DNA of 64,000 nucleotides from Coix lacryma-jobi var. lacryma-jobi (taxonomy: Eukaryota > Streptophyta > Magnoliopsida > Poales > Poaceae), in NCBI GenBank assembly GCA_009763385.1, contig CM019827.1, forward strand, positions 89,574,314 to 89,638,313, in the 5' to 3' direction. The first letter of the stretch is position 1, and each line of letters opens with the position of its first letter. The position numbers and the translations under genes are program-made. Positions 33,330 to 44,640 of this stretch are shown piece after piece. The notes beneath the pieces were generated by a model. It did no database searches. It was not told where the DNA came from and saw only the letters and a list, made by a program, of their open reading frames with translations.

Positions 33330-34292
33330 CTTAATCCTGGTGGGAGCTAAGAACTCGAACCCCATCATGTGTCTCATAGTTGCCAACTTGATCGCCGGCA
33401 ACGGCTTAGTCAGTGCATCTGCTCTCTGCAGATTGGTACAGACCCTTCTCACTGCTATCTGCCCAAGCTCCACACATTGTCTAATAAAGTGATACTTAAT
33501 ATCAATGTGTTTGCTTCTACACATGAAAGACTGGGTTTTTCATAAGCGCTATGGCTGAATTATTGTCCACATACAGAGTCACCACTTGCTGTTCTCTCCC
33601 TGTTATTTCTGACAACAAATTCCTCACCAAAGAGCTTGTCTTGCTGCTGCAGTAGCAGCCATGAACTCAGATTCACAGGAGGAAAGAGACACTATTTTCT
33701 GTTTTTGTGAGCACCAAGATATCAGGCTATCATTCAAATAGAAAGCCATACCTCCTGTGCTTTTCCTCCCCACTACGTCAGCTCCATGATCACTATCAGA
33801 GTATCCAGTGATCACTTCCTGCCTGCCTTCTTGTGTATAGACCAATCCAAACTCAGTTGTTCCTTTGAGATACCTAAGTATCTGTTTTACTGCCTTCAAA
33901 TGCATCTCAGTAGGATTCTCCATAAATCTGCTGGCCACCCCAACAGAATATGCCAGATCAGGTCTGGTATGCAGTAAGTACCTCAAGCACCCTATCAGCT
34001 TCCTATAGTTTGTAGCATCCACTCTGATCCCCTCTTTATCTTCATGCAGTTTCAAACCAGGTTCCATAGGATACTTTGTTGCATTGCAATCTCCCAAACC
34101 AATTGGACTAACACCTTCTTGGCATATGCAGTTTGCTTTATGGTCAGATACTCCTCCCTCTTCCACTTCTATCCCCAGATAGTAGGACAGAGTCCCAAGG
34201 TGACTCATCTCAAATTCACCTGTCATCTGCTGTTTGAATTTGCTGATCTCCATTGGATCACTCCCTGACACAATGAGATCATCAACATACAC
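33330..34292 (-). pseudogene. copia reverse transcriptase C-terminus and RNase H
   Basis: The frame from 34292 starts at MYVDDLIVSGSD, with an intact YVDD catalytic box. It continues through MSHLGTLSYYLGIEV, YRKLIGCLRYLLHTRPDLAYSV and the RNase H blocks GYSDSDHGADVVGRKSTGG and SLSSCESEFMAATAAARQALW up to 33624. RNase H resumes in another frame at 33524 with the KHIDIKYHFIRQCVE block and ADALTKPLP. A frameshift near 33530-33620 separates them. Confidence 0.9.
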
Positions 34293-35338
34293 CCAAGATT
34301 ATACTTTCTTTTCCAGAACCTCTTGTGTATACTGCTTGTTCACTAAGGCATCTCCTCAAGCCAAGTTTCTTCAGACTCCTATCAAGTCTCACGTTCCACG
34401 CCCTTGGAGCTTGTTTGAGACCATACAAGGCTTTGTTCAGTCTCAAAACACAATTCTCTTTGCCCTTCATAACATAACCCTCAGGTTGCTGGACATAGAC
34501 TTCTTCCTCCAAGACTCCATGCAGAAATGCTAACTTGACATCTAGGTGATGGACCTCCCAACCCCCTGTTTGCTGCAAGTGCCAAGATAAACTTCACTGT
34601 ATCTAATCTGGCAACAGGTGCAAACACTTCTTCATAGTCCACACCATGCTTCTGTACATAACCTTTGGCTACTAGTCTTGCCTTGTGTTTTACAACTTCT
34701 CCATCAGCATTCTTCTTCAGCTTGAACACCCACTTGAGGCCTATAGCTTTCTGCCCTGCTCGTAAACTGGCCAGTTTCCAAGTCCCATTCTTCTCAATGG
34801 ACTCTATTTCCCTGTCCATGGCTCCCTCCCAATCTGGATTTCCAGCTGCCTCACTATAGTTATTTGGTTCATCTGTCTCTGCTAACAAAGCTTCACCTTC
34901 ATCATCTTCCAAAGGTTCACCATCAGAGTCATACTGCAGCACTACTTCACCAGTAGTGTTGTAGATATCATTCAGAGACCTGTACCTCCCTGGTTCTTCA
35001 TCTGAATTGTACCCTGTCTGTACTCCTGACCCTCCTGGTATGTTATGCAACGACTCTGAACCCTGAGCTGAAATAGGATTCACCATCCCTGAATGCACAT
35101 GATCAGCACCTCCTTGTGGTGTATTCTCTCCCTGCACAGACTCCACCGGTTCACCACCAGTGTCAGCACCACTTCCACCTACTTCTCGTGCTCCCTCTTC
35201 TACAGATGTATCCTCTGTATCACTTGGTTCCCCCAGTGCAGAAGGAAACACAATCTCTTCATCAGTGTGAAAACCCTCTGAATCCACATCACAATCAATC
35301 ATCCCAACTCCATGGCACAATCTCCTCAAAAATGACAT
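34282..35338 (-). pseudogene. copia linker and reverse transcriptase N-terminus
   Basis: The ORF 35338-34481 opens with an acidic linker, then the copia RT entry: NPDWEGAMDREIESIEKNGT, AIGLKWVFKLKKNADGE, KARLVAKGYVQKHGVDYEEVFAPVARLDT. A frameshift near 34560 moves the reading to 34578-34282, with HHLDVKLAFLHGVLEEEVY and ALYGLKQAPRAW. Together with the next frame these form one RT. Confidence 0.9.
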
Positions 35339-35399
35339 CCCTGCTCACCAGCACTTTATTCTGTTTGGGATCAAAGTCTATGTGCCTTTGAGCCTTCCT

Positions 35400-36222
35400 C
35401 CACTCCTAAGTAGACAGTCTTCATACTCCTGTCATCCAGCTTCTTTAGATGTGGATTTGTGACTTTCATATGTGCCAGACACCCAAACATTCAGATGTCC
35501 CAAATGTGGTCTTCTCTCCCCACCCACATTTCATATGGTGTCATGTTCACTACTGCTCTAGTAGGCATCTTTTTAAGACATAAACAACATGCCTAACTGT
35601 CTCTCCCCACATTTTCCCTGGTAGTTTCATGCATTTCATCATTGTTCTAGCCATCTCTACTACTGTTCTATTTCTTCTCTCAACCACTCCATTCTGTTGT
35701 GGTGTGTATGGAGTAGTTAACTGTCTTTTGATCCCTGCACTCTCACAAATCTCTGCAAAAGCACCTGACAGAAACTCCCCCCCCCCCCACGATCTGAACG
35801 AATGATTTTATTTTTCTATCTACTGCATTCTCAACTTCAGCTTTGAACTTAGCTAATGCAGGAGTGGCTTGATCCTTACTTCTCAAAATATACACATGCA
35901 TGAATCTAGTATGATCATCAACAAACAAGATGAAATACTTATTACTAGCTGCTGTTGAAGGTGTGATGGGCCCACAAAGATCAACATGATCACCTCCAGT
36001 GGCTTTTCTGCTCTGAACTTGTTGAGCCTAGAATGGTCTTCTTGTCTGCTTCCCAGCCAAGCAAGAGTGACACAGCTTCTCAGGTTGCCTGACGAGTGGT
36101 ACTCCTCCTACCATCTCCTTCTCTGCCACCATCTTCAGAGTCCTGAAATTGACATGGCCTAGCCGTCCATGCCATAGCCACTCTGGATCCTCCAAGCTTC
36201 CCATCATGCACTCGGACTCCAC
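35400..36222 (-). pseudogene. copia integrase, frameshifted at a homopolymer
   Basis: The minus strand shows the GAG-pre-integrase zinc region (WHGRLGHVNFRTL, CHSCLAGKQTRRPF) at 36222-36028. The core VDDHTRFMHVYILRSKDQA follows at 35928. A run of 12 G interrupts the frame at 35777-35788, exactly where the SDRGGEF catalytic block is expected. PQQNGVVERRNRTVVEM follows in another frame near 35650-35700. Integrase joins cDNA to target DNA. Confidence 0.87.
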
Positions 36223-36363
36223 AGGCTTAACTCTACCTTGTACAGCCTATTGGCGGACCTCTGCACCTTCAACAAGAGTCTCAGGGACTTTTCTCGAGCA
36301 CCTCTAGAACATCTCCATCCTTCTCCACCCGACAGCCATTTTCAGTGAGCTATCCCAGGCTGA

Positions 36364-36696
36364 TCAGGTTACTCTTTGAGCTTCGGAAGTAGTAGACATC
36401 TCGGAGCAGCCACTGGTTCCCATCCTTGCACCGAAATAGAATGGAACCCTTTCCTTCAATCTGCACCGAGGACCGTCTCCAAACCTCACCTTGTCGGTGA
36501 CCCCTCCATCCAGCTCTAGGAACTTGCTGGGATCCCCAGTCATATGACTGCTCGCCCCATTGTCCAGGTACCAGCTATCGCCGGAGTGCTCCCCACCGCC
36601 GGTCAGATGCAGTTCTAGCACCACCTTTCCCTCTGCCAGATTCACGGCCTCCCGCCGACCTCTCTGACAGATGGAGATTGGCTTCACGGACCTCAC
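36364..36696 (-). pseudogene. copia aspartic protease
   Basis: A short frame carries SWYLDNGASSHMTGDPSKF, the copia protease active-site block. Asn occupies the middle position of the usual Asp-Ser/Thr-Gly box, a form common in copia proteases. It precedes the integrase region, as expected for Ty1/copia order. Confidence 0.85.
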
Positions 36697-36727
36697 CTTC
36701 TTCTCTCTTCTTCAGCCACGGCCAGCA

Positions 36728-37672
36728 TCAATCCAAGCGCCGGCTCCATCTCCGCTCGCTCATGATGTGCCGCTTCCTCCTTCTCGCCGCCAGGACACCT
36801 ATTGGCGTAATGACCATATTCTTTGCATTTGAAACACTGAATATGGCTCTTATCTTTCTTCCCACCTCCTGCGCCAGAGTTCTCCCAACCTTGGCCACCG
36901 CCTCGCTTCTTCCTCGACCTCGTCCTCTACCGCGTCCAGCCTCTGATGACTTCCCTCTCCCCGATGAGTCACCTCCGGCCTTCCTCTGTCTTGCCTCCCA
37001 CTCTGCCTGAGTGAGGAGTAACTGTCCACCTTCAGTCTTCGAACTCCCGGCTCCCCTCCTAGTTCTCTCCTCGTAAGCCTTCAGACGCCCAACTGCTTCT
37101 TCGAATACCAAGTCCTTGAGATCGTAGAACTGCTCGATCCCGACGATGACACTGAATGAATGAGTCCGGCATGGTGTCAAGAGTTTCTTCACCAGTGCAG
37201 CATCATCCAATGTACTGCCCAGATTGCTATACTTTACTGACATCCCCATCAGTTTCCCAGCATAGGAATCCACCGACTCATCTCCCGACATCTTCATGGC
37301 ATCAAATTCACTCTTCAGCATCTGCAATCGTGCATCCCGCACGCGATCGGCTCCGACAAATCTCGACTTCAGGCACTGCCAAACCTCCCTGCCTGTCTTA
37401 TTCTTCGCCACCTGCATCAGCATGTCATCTGGCAAGCACTGCAATAGATGCGCTCGCACCGTCTTGTCCTTGCTGGACTGCGCCGCCGTCAGCGTCGATG
37501 ACGTCCCTCCGGAGGTTCCACCACCTCCCAACGCCTTGGTCCTCCATGATGGCTTGTACCCGGATGCACCAGCTTGTATAGTTGCTGGATTCAACTGCGG
37601 GTAGCTGTACCGCCGCCGCCGATCGCCATTGACACCGCCGCCGCCTCCGCCCGAACTCCGGTCACTCATCAT
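36728..37672 (-). pseudogene. copia gag with displaced zinc knuckle
   Basis: I place the gag start at the double Met at 37672, not in the LTR, although the frame stays open upstream. The N-terminus is Gly- and Arg-rich. The middle has AHLLQCLPDDMLMQVAKNKTGREVW and SRFVGADRVRDARLQMLKSEF, the conserved copia gag domain. The C-terminal Arg/Gly stretch leads to a CCHC knuckle (CFKCKEYGHYANRC, about 36797-36840) that is readable only in another frame, so a frameshift separates it from gag. Confidence 0.85.
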
Positions 37673-37729
37673 GAACAAACGCAACGCACACACGCAACAC
37701 TTTGGCTTGTGATCAGCTCCGATACCACG

Positions 37730-38066
37730 TGTAGAAGCAGGATCAATCACAAAACGCAAATCATCATAGTGGATATTAGAAGAACACGCAAGAACACAGA
37801 AATTTGGGCTCTGAACTCCCAAAACCACGGAGGACGGAGCTGCTTTTCTCAACGACACAACGCTTAACCAGCTAATTACACTAATAACTCCACGCTCCAC
37901 ACATAGATACACCGTCGCTCCTTGATGTGCACGACGTCGCCCACGTTCCTGGACACCAACAACAACTGCTAGTCTGAACTGCACCTTCCACCATTTGAAA
38001 TTCCAGCGTTTCCCGCTTCTCTTCGGCTTTAGTTGACAGCTCCAACCACCAGTGTTTACACCAACA
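37730..38066 (-). repeat. 5' LTR of the copia element
   Basis: Runs from TGTAGAAGCAGGATC to ACACCAACA and matches 32926-33321 apart from a deletion of about 50 bp. The initiator-Met PBS lies 2 bp from its edge at 37716-37727. Confidence 0.92.
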
Positions 38067-38071
38067 GGTCT

Positions 38072-38815
38072 AGCAGGCGTCTGCGGCCACGGATTTTGAT
38101 CGCCGATTAAGACGTGGGTGCGGCCCGTCCTCGCGACACCAGCAGAGGGCACGTGATGACTCAAGGTGCCCGGAGGGGGGAAGATTCAGGGCAGAGCGGA
38201 TGACGCTGTGAACTAGAGCGGCGGCGCCATGGCTGGGCCTCGCCGGCGCACTCGGAGGTCGTCGCCGTCTACCGCACATGGGAAACTATTGGCAGGGGCG
38301 GAGAAGACTGAGGAGCTCACCGCGGGGTCGAGGATGCAGCTGTCGTCGACGTGCGGACTCCGGGGATCCTGCCTCCGGGAGCATGACGCCGGCTATGGCG
38401 GCTGCGACGGCCCACGCTCCAGAGTCCGATCGACCTTCGGGAAAAGGCCGAATGACTTCGTAGAACCAATGGAGGGTGGAGGAGGGGTCGGTGGTTGCCC
38501 TTCCCCGACGGAAAACGAGCTTGACCCGGCTCGGTAGTGGTGGTGGCGCGGTGGGGAGAAGATGCTATACCGGGAAGGGAAAGAGAACAAGGGCGGTGCC
38601 TATTGTAGGCCGATGGTGAATGGGTGGCAGCACCAATCTTGCAGATCGTCCGAGAGGATCGGAGAGGGATGGGCGAACGAACGGCAGCCCGAGTCCGCGC
38701 GGATGCGAGCTGCACCTGGAAACGCGTTCGGGAGGGAAGGATATATCCTACTGTGGCCTGGCATGTCCTCAGCAACATTGGGCGGCTGCCATGCGGGCCC
38801 TGCGTGCAGCGATAG
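38072..38815. other. unassigned GC-rich segment, right half of the copia target
   Basis: Continuous with 32570-32925 before the copia insertion. GC-rich with ORFs on both strands but no recognised domain. The frame on the minus strand that leads into the possible exon at 32835-32925 ends in a TAG at the insertion point. It stops at 38815 where a Sirevirus LTR begins without its first 100 bp. Confidence 0.3.
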
Positions 38816-41076
38816 GTGTTGAGTTGTGGTGTTTCTGTGTTGGTGTGCATGTGCAACATGTGTCTCTTGGCTGTGTTGATGTGCAGGTGTTGAGCTCGGA
38901 TACAGTGGTCGATGGCGAAGTGAGAGTCAAGTAGAGACGTGTCGTGCCGATGGATCGGGAATGGTGAAGGATGGGCGTGCCGTGCGGCAGACGGCCATGC
39001 CGATGTACCTACTAGTGAAGGTGAAGGGCGGACGTGAGGCTTGGACCGACGGACCAGAGGGCCAGAGGACCAGCTGTGGTAGCTGGCACCCGGCATCGGC
39101 GAGCGAGAGCACATGGGGATGTGTTTCATCGGCCGAGTCAGGACGAAGACGATGGCGTCGTGGCACTTGGCGGAAGGTCGGACACGGGCTTGCGTGCAGC
39201 GCAAGTGCCGTCGGCCAAGTCAAGAAGGAAGGCGAAGGCGTTGTGTCCGGCGTGGAGGCTGGACATCCATCGACATCGGTGCCGGTGGTCGGGGTGTGCG
39301 AACGACATCCCGTCTACGGTGCGGGTTCGGTAGCTGAGCCTCAAAAAGCTACCTCGACGTTTTCCGAGTTTGGGCCTCAAAACTCGGGATGGACGGTTTC
39401 CAGGTTTGGGCCTCAATACTAGGGCTCACAGGTTTCTGAGTTTTGGACTCAAAACTCGGGGTGGACGGTTTCCAGGTTGGGCCTCAAAACTTGGGCTGGC
39501 GGGTTTCCCGGTTTGGGCCTCAAAACTGGGGAATGTCCAAAAGGACGGTCGACGCGTGGCGGCACCGAGAGGCTTGCGTTGCGGCGAAGCCATCAGTGAG
39601 AAGGCGCGGCAGTCGACGGTGATGGCACGTGGCGGCATCCTGGAGCTTGCGTCGAGGCAAAGCGAAGGATGAGAAGGCGCGTGGTCGTCGGATGAAAACT
39701 GCCGAGATGGACGGTTTTACCCCTATGGGGTATTTGGTTTATTACTTCATGTAAGGGCATTTGTGTCATTGGACGTGCGCCTATATATATAGATGAAGGG
39801 GCTGTGTTGGACAGCTATCCTTGGACGGTGCTACTATCATTTTGTTCTTGTGAGAGAAGGCTTGGGTTAGAGGAGAGAGAGCTCTTGTTCTTGAGATTTT
39901 GCCATCCGAGCTTTGTGTTGCTAGGAGTGTCTTGTAACCCAACACACCGAGCGCTAATACAATTCATCTTGCTGAATCCAAGGATCAAATTTGTGCTTTA
40001 ATTTTGTCTTGCGATTTTGTTCTTCGCGTTTGCACATTTTCCCCTCATTTGATCTTCATGAGATTTCTTGTTTTGAGGGAAGATTCGCAAATCCGTTTGA
40101 ACCATCTTGTGTAGCTTCGTGAGAGTCTTCTTTCTACCGAAGTAATTTCTCTAATACCTCACGAACTCACAGATCGGGCGGATTTAGTTTTGGGATCGAG
40201 TTCTTGCCCGTTCTTCACCGTTTTCTTCGATTCACCGATTTGGAGTTAGGTTCGAGCCATGATCTCTTAGGAGTAGCCCACTAACATCCTTGTGACCCCT
40301 CACACGAATTTGAGCCCTAGTGCTTTTGATTTGAGGAAGATCGGGTCGATCTGGTGGACGAATAGAGGGTTGATCGGGGTGACCGGACGCTACAACGAAG
40401 CGACGGATGCACCATGACAGAGTCCAATCGTTGAACACCCGCGCTGTCCAATTCGCACGTGGTGACCGGACGCTGACCTGGACACGATCGGATGCACCGC
40501 ATGCTGAGTCCGGTCAGTTCCAGAGAGTGTTTTGCATGACCGGACGCTAGGGAATCACTTGACCGGACGCGCTGCTACTACTGTTCATAGAGTAGCAGTG
40601 ACCGGAGGCTGGCTAGGGAATGGATCAGACACACTCTCACTTAGAGTCCAGTCAGTTCCAGAGAGCTCCCGAATCGGTTTTTATCCGACCGGACTCGTCC
40701 GATCGATACTGACAGGACGCTTCCCAGAGTCCGGTCAGCGCAGACAGCTCGCATTTTTGTCTGTATCTTTTGCGTTCGAGCTCCGTTTTGAGATCCGCCT
40801 TTTGCGTTGGATTCCCGACTCTGTGCTCTACAGAAACCGGGTTGAGGTTACCCAAACTCCATTCAGTCACTAGTTGACTTGCGTGGATTTGGATGAGGGA
40901 GTTTTTGTGGTGTCCCGCTGTGTTCCTCGGGAACATCCACCCATTCTCTTGGGTCGTGGACATCACGTGTGTCGACTTTGCTCTTGGGGTTGGTTTTCAG
41001 GGACAAAGGCCTAAACATTTCAAAGGAAATTTTGAGGCTCCCATTCACCCCCTCTGGTCGCCAATTCGGTCCTTCA
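38816..41076 (+). repeat. 5' LTR of Sirevirus NA-1 (start truncated)
   Basis: Matches 47218-49537. It contains U3 tandem units of 'GTTTCCAGGTTTGGGCCTCAAAACT' (39352-39535) and about ten GACCGGACGC/GTCCGGTC motifs (40380-40740). It ends GGTCCTTCA. It lacks an approximately 45-bp segment present in the 3' LTR near 49250-49297. Confidence 0.9.
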
Positions 41077-41078
41077 AT

Positions 41079-41093
41079 TGGTATCAGAGCCAG
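41079..41093 (+). other. primer-binding site, initiator-Met tRNA (NA-1)
   Basis: TGGTATCAGAGCCAG, 2 bp after the LTR end, is the classic Ty1/copia PBS complementary to initiator methionine tRNA. Confidence 0.95.
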
Positions 41094-41220
41094 TTAAGGA
41101 TCTCTCTACCTTAACCGGTTCCGGATCCGCGAAGGCGACCTTTTAGAGTGCTTTTGCTTCCGACGGTGTTTGTCGAGTTGTTGAGCTTTTGTTTTGCTAA
41201 CACTAACGGTGCTTTTGGAA

Positions 41221-43285
41221 ATGGCACCAAGTTCTTGTTCTAGTGTGTCTTTGTCCTCAGGTTTGAGTCTTGGACATGTGATCGAGGACGACATTTTGTG
41301 TGAGAAGGAGGAGTGAGGCTCTTGAGCGGAACGTGAGATGGATGCTTTGCTGGACTTCCTGGGAGATGATGAGCATTCGACGGAGGATCGTATACATGAA
41401 CTTGGCAAGGCCAAGAAAGGTCCACTTGTTGCTAGTCTTGGGATTTTGTCCCAACGATTTGAAGCGTGTTGTGATGATAACATTATATATGATGAGCTTT
41501 GTGATACCTTGCATAGAAAGATCAAGAAGTTGAAATGCTCTATTGCTAGGTTAAAATGTGGCCTTTTTCATTGGAAGTCTAGTGCATCTTTACCTAGCAC
41601 CTCTTGTTGTGACATGGTTAGGAAGAATGATGAGCTATGCTTTTCTATTGCTAGCTTAAAATCTGAAAATGAAATGTTGAAATCAAATGCTTCCATATCA
41701 TGTCTTGTATGCTTTGACTTCCCAAGGATCTTGTTTATGCTAATCTGAAATAGCCTTGCTTAGGTCAAAAGCTTCTTTACCATGCGTTTCTTGTGAGTCT
41801 TTACATGCTGAAATTAATAAACTAAAATCGACTCACACCACATGTGTCGATGAACTTGAGCATGCTAGGGCTGAAATTATTGAGATAAATGCTAGGCCTT
41901 GTAGCTTGTGCTCTTTGAATAAAAATGCATGCCTTACTTCTTGTGCTATTCATGATTCTTTGCTTGATGTGAATGGTGATGTTCTTCCACCGATTTCATG
42001 TGCACATCATGCATTGATTGGAAAAAGAAGTGTTGGCTTTGAATGTTTTGCGCGATGATATGAGCGCCAAGTTGGTTGAGCACAATGATATGAGTGCCAA
42101 CCTTGAGAAGGAAATTGAACTCTTGCGTACCACATATGCCGAGTGCATTAGAAAGGAGATGGAAAATTTCAAAAATGATCCATGTGGTACTTGTGATCGC
42201 CTCATGTTTGAAAATGAGGTTTTAGCCAAAAGATGCAAGAGTCTTTGTGCTAAGTCTTTTGATTCACGCACTTCTAGTAACTCTGATGTTGATGCTTCTA
42301 AAATTGCTTCTTTGCAACCGGAGTTGAGTTCTTGTGTTGCGCGTGAGTCTTTTGACGATAGCACTAGTGTCAAGGTTTCGGATAGCTCGTTCATATCTAC
42401 TCCCAACCTTGATGTTTCTTCGGGTGATGTCCAAGGGACTTCTTATGACAAGGGTGCTTCTCACATTTTTGGGACTCGTGCTCCCAATCTAATTTTCCAT
42501 TGCACCTTTTGCAAGAAGGATGGACATTCATTTGATTTTGTTTTCGCCGTGTCAAACACGAGCGGCGTATTCGAGCTAAGGCTTTCAGGAAGCCACGTAG
42601 CCTTTCCCATGCCACGTGTGCTCCTAGTGTTGGCACCAAGTGAATATTGATGCTTCTTGTTCTAAGGCCCAAGGGACTTGTCACTTGTCGAAGAATGGTG
42701 TGCCTTCTGAAAGGCCTTTGTACCATTGCTCTTTTTGTGAGAAAGATGGGCATCAGGAGAGCTTTTGCTATCGGCGTGCCAAACTCTTGCGCCAAGCTCG
42801 CTCTTCTAGGAACATGGTGGTTCATAGCCCTTCTCATGGCATGAACGCTTGTGCTCCTAGTAAAAAGCCCTCTTTGTTGATGGGTTTTATGACTCCTTTT
42901 CTAGTGGGTTAGGTCATGGTCATGAACATGCTTCTAATGCTTCTGGTGTTGGTCCACATCATGCTTCTCATGGTGCTTCTATTGGTTCTTCTCAAAAAAC
43001 TTGGGAGGTGTTTGCCTCTTTTCGTGTGGTATGACTCGTTCTCGAGTTGTCCTTTTGAGGAATGTTTCCCAGGATGTTTCAAAATTGAATTTGATCCAAC
43101 ATTTGCATCATGCTAACCCACATGATAAGTTGAGTGCTCCTTTGAGAGTTGTGACCAAGTCTTGGGTTCCCAAGTACATGCTTGCTAACCTTCGGGATCC
43201 AAGACTCGGGTTATTCTATCCTCTTGTGTGTAGATATGAGGACGCGGGGTGGAGAACATGCGCCGAATGGAACTTGGTCTTTTAG
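41221..43285 (+). pseudogene. Sirevirus gag-like region of NA-1
   Basis: A broken frame runs from MAPSSCSSVSLSS through GDDEHSTEDRIHELGKAKKG, then Leu/Lys/Glu-rich coiled-coil stretches (41500-42200), a first CCHC-like knuckle (CTFCKKDGH, 42501) and a second (CSFCEKDGHQESFC, 42727). It ends near a KSWVPKYMLAN block (about 43175), which in related Sireviruses directly precedes protease. A missing base near 42535 puts the last Cys of knuckle 1 out of frame. Stops occur near 41310, 41750, 42055 and 42650. Gag would form particles; this copy cannot make an intact protein. Confidence 0.8.
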
Positions 43286-44020
43286 ATGTGATCATGTTTT
43301 TGATGGTTCTCTACACCACGCTTAGATTTGCCTCCAAAGAGGTTTTTGCTAGTCGGTGAGCTTTCTTTTACACTCATACCTTGTACATTCATGTCTATTT
43401 CTTGTGGTATGAGATGGTCATTCATATGCTCACTTGTATAGTTCAAGCATATACATTTTCTTTTGTATCATGTTTTGATGTAGTCTAGCATGTGCAATCT
43501 TGTATATCATGTCATGCTAGCTATGTGTATAGCTTTTGTGGAGCAGCCACTTTTCATGCTAGTTTGTGATCCTCATGAACATTATGCCATGCTTTACCAT
43601 ACTTATCCATGAGCTTGACTTGTAGTGGTGTGATGTTCATTAGGCGTCACTTTTTTAGGTGCTAGTTTTGGTTAGCTACATGTACCCTACTGACATGTTT
43701 AGTTTGAGCACTAGTCTTTCACTCTTGTGGGCATGTTACATGTTTTCGATCTATTGCTATCATTATCTTGCTTTGTAGCATGCGTTGAGGTTTAGGCTGT
43801 GTTTGGGTTGATCATGTCTCTAGGCTGCATTTTGCTCCATAGTGCTTTATCCTGTTGCATGGTAGTTTTGACTAGTTTGAGTTCAAATCTCCTGACGGTA
43901 TCATTCATAGGTAGACTTCTTTTTGAGAGCTCACCTTATGCTTATTATGTGACTAACCGTTTTTGTGGAGACCTTGAGGTCACACTAGACGAGACAATGC
44001 CTTGTGTTTTCTTCTGCTTT
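43286..44020 (+). other. AT-rich non-coding spacer of NA-1
   Basis: No protein similarity seen. The same spacer occurs inverted at about 60960-61680 in copy NA-2. In the complete Sirevirus arrangement protease, integrase and much of RT would sit between gag and the pol scraps that follow. Confidence 0.55.
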
Positions 44021-44029
44021 TGAGTGTGC

Positions 44030-44640
44030 AGGAGAACATGAGTCTGGAGAGAGCATTTCAGCTCACAGACCCGATTCCACTTCTTCCATGACTTGGGGTT
44101 CCGTTCGAGCAGCTCTCTAGTGAGCACTACCTGCACCTGAGGGGAGCGACAACATCTGGCGAGGGGGAGATGACTTTGGCGAGGAGGTAGGCGCCCTGGA
44201 TCTTTCAGCAAATTCACTCCTCTGCAGATGAACGACGACATTGACCAGCACGAGATGCGGTCCAGGTCTTTCTGTGTCTCATTTCACTCATTCTGCTTTT
44301 GTTGCCCCTTTTTGAGCCCAGAGATGTTGGACACATACTTTCTGACTCATTTCAGATGGATGTGGATGATATCACCTTTGGTGGCTCCTCTCATGGTCTT
44401 GTTGGCAAGTTTGCAGTTTTATGAGCAGGAAGGTTGAGATGTGGATGATGGGTTCGACATGGGTTAGGCCAAACCTCCTTCGACGCCCATGGCGACGACA
44501 GTTGCGATGGATGAAGACAAGGACGGAGAGCCCATGGACCAGACTTAGGCGTCCCCTCAGGCATCACACCAGCAGGCGGTCAAGCGCATCATGAGGTACC
44601 TCTGATACACTTCTGAGTTCGGGTTTTGGTACTCTCCTTC
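44030..44640 (+). pseudogene. scrambled pol remnant of NA-1
   Basis: Short blocks recall segments of 53280-54430 with large gaps between them: a CCAGAGATGTTGGACACATAC block (RT upstream), a GATGATATCACCTTTGGTGG block (YVDD surroundings), a CTTCGACGCCCATGGCGACGAC block, and a GTCAAGCGCATCATGAGGTACC block. Each matches the complete copy in order, but intervening pol is missing, and stops interrupt every frame. This is a deletion derivative, not a functional enzyme. Confidence 0.75.

Larger units (their letters stand above)
32926..38066 (-). mobile_element. Ty1/copia retrotransposon, degenerate, TSD GGTCT
   Basis: LTRs at 32926-33321 and 37730-38066 flank gag, protease, integrase, RT and RNase H in copia order on the minus strand. 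A perfect 5-bp duplication GGTCT lies at 32921-32925 and 38067-38071. The PBS (37716-37727, TGGTATCGGAGC) matches the initiator-Met tRNA complement with one difference. Frameshifts and stops break most domains, and the LTRs differ in length by about 60 bp, so it is an older insertion. Confidence 0.92.

Noticed and set aside
37673..38164. N-terminal extension of the copia gag ORF
   Set aside because: The open frame upstream of 37672 lies in the LTR and PBS; the double Met after the PBS is the credible start.
38317..39204. 295-residue minus-strand ORF and neighbouring ORFs
   Set aside because: It spans unassigned GC-rich DNA and LTR sequence in antisense; a similar frame reappears in the other LTR (47196-47625), so it is an LTR shadow.
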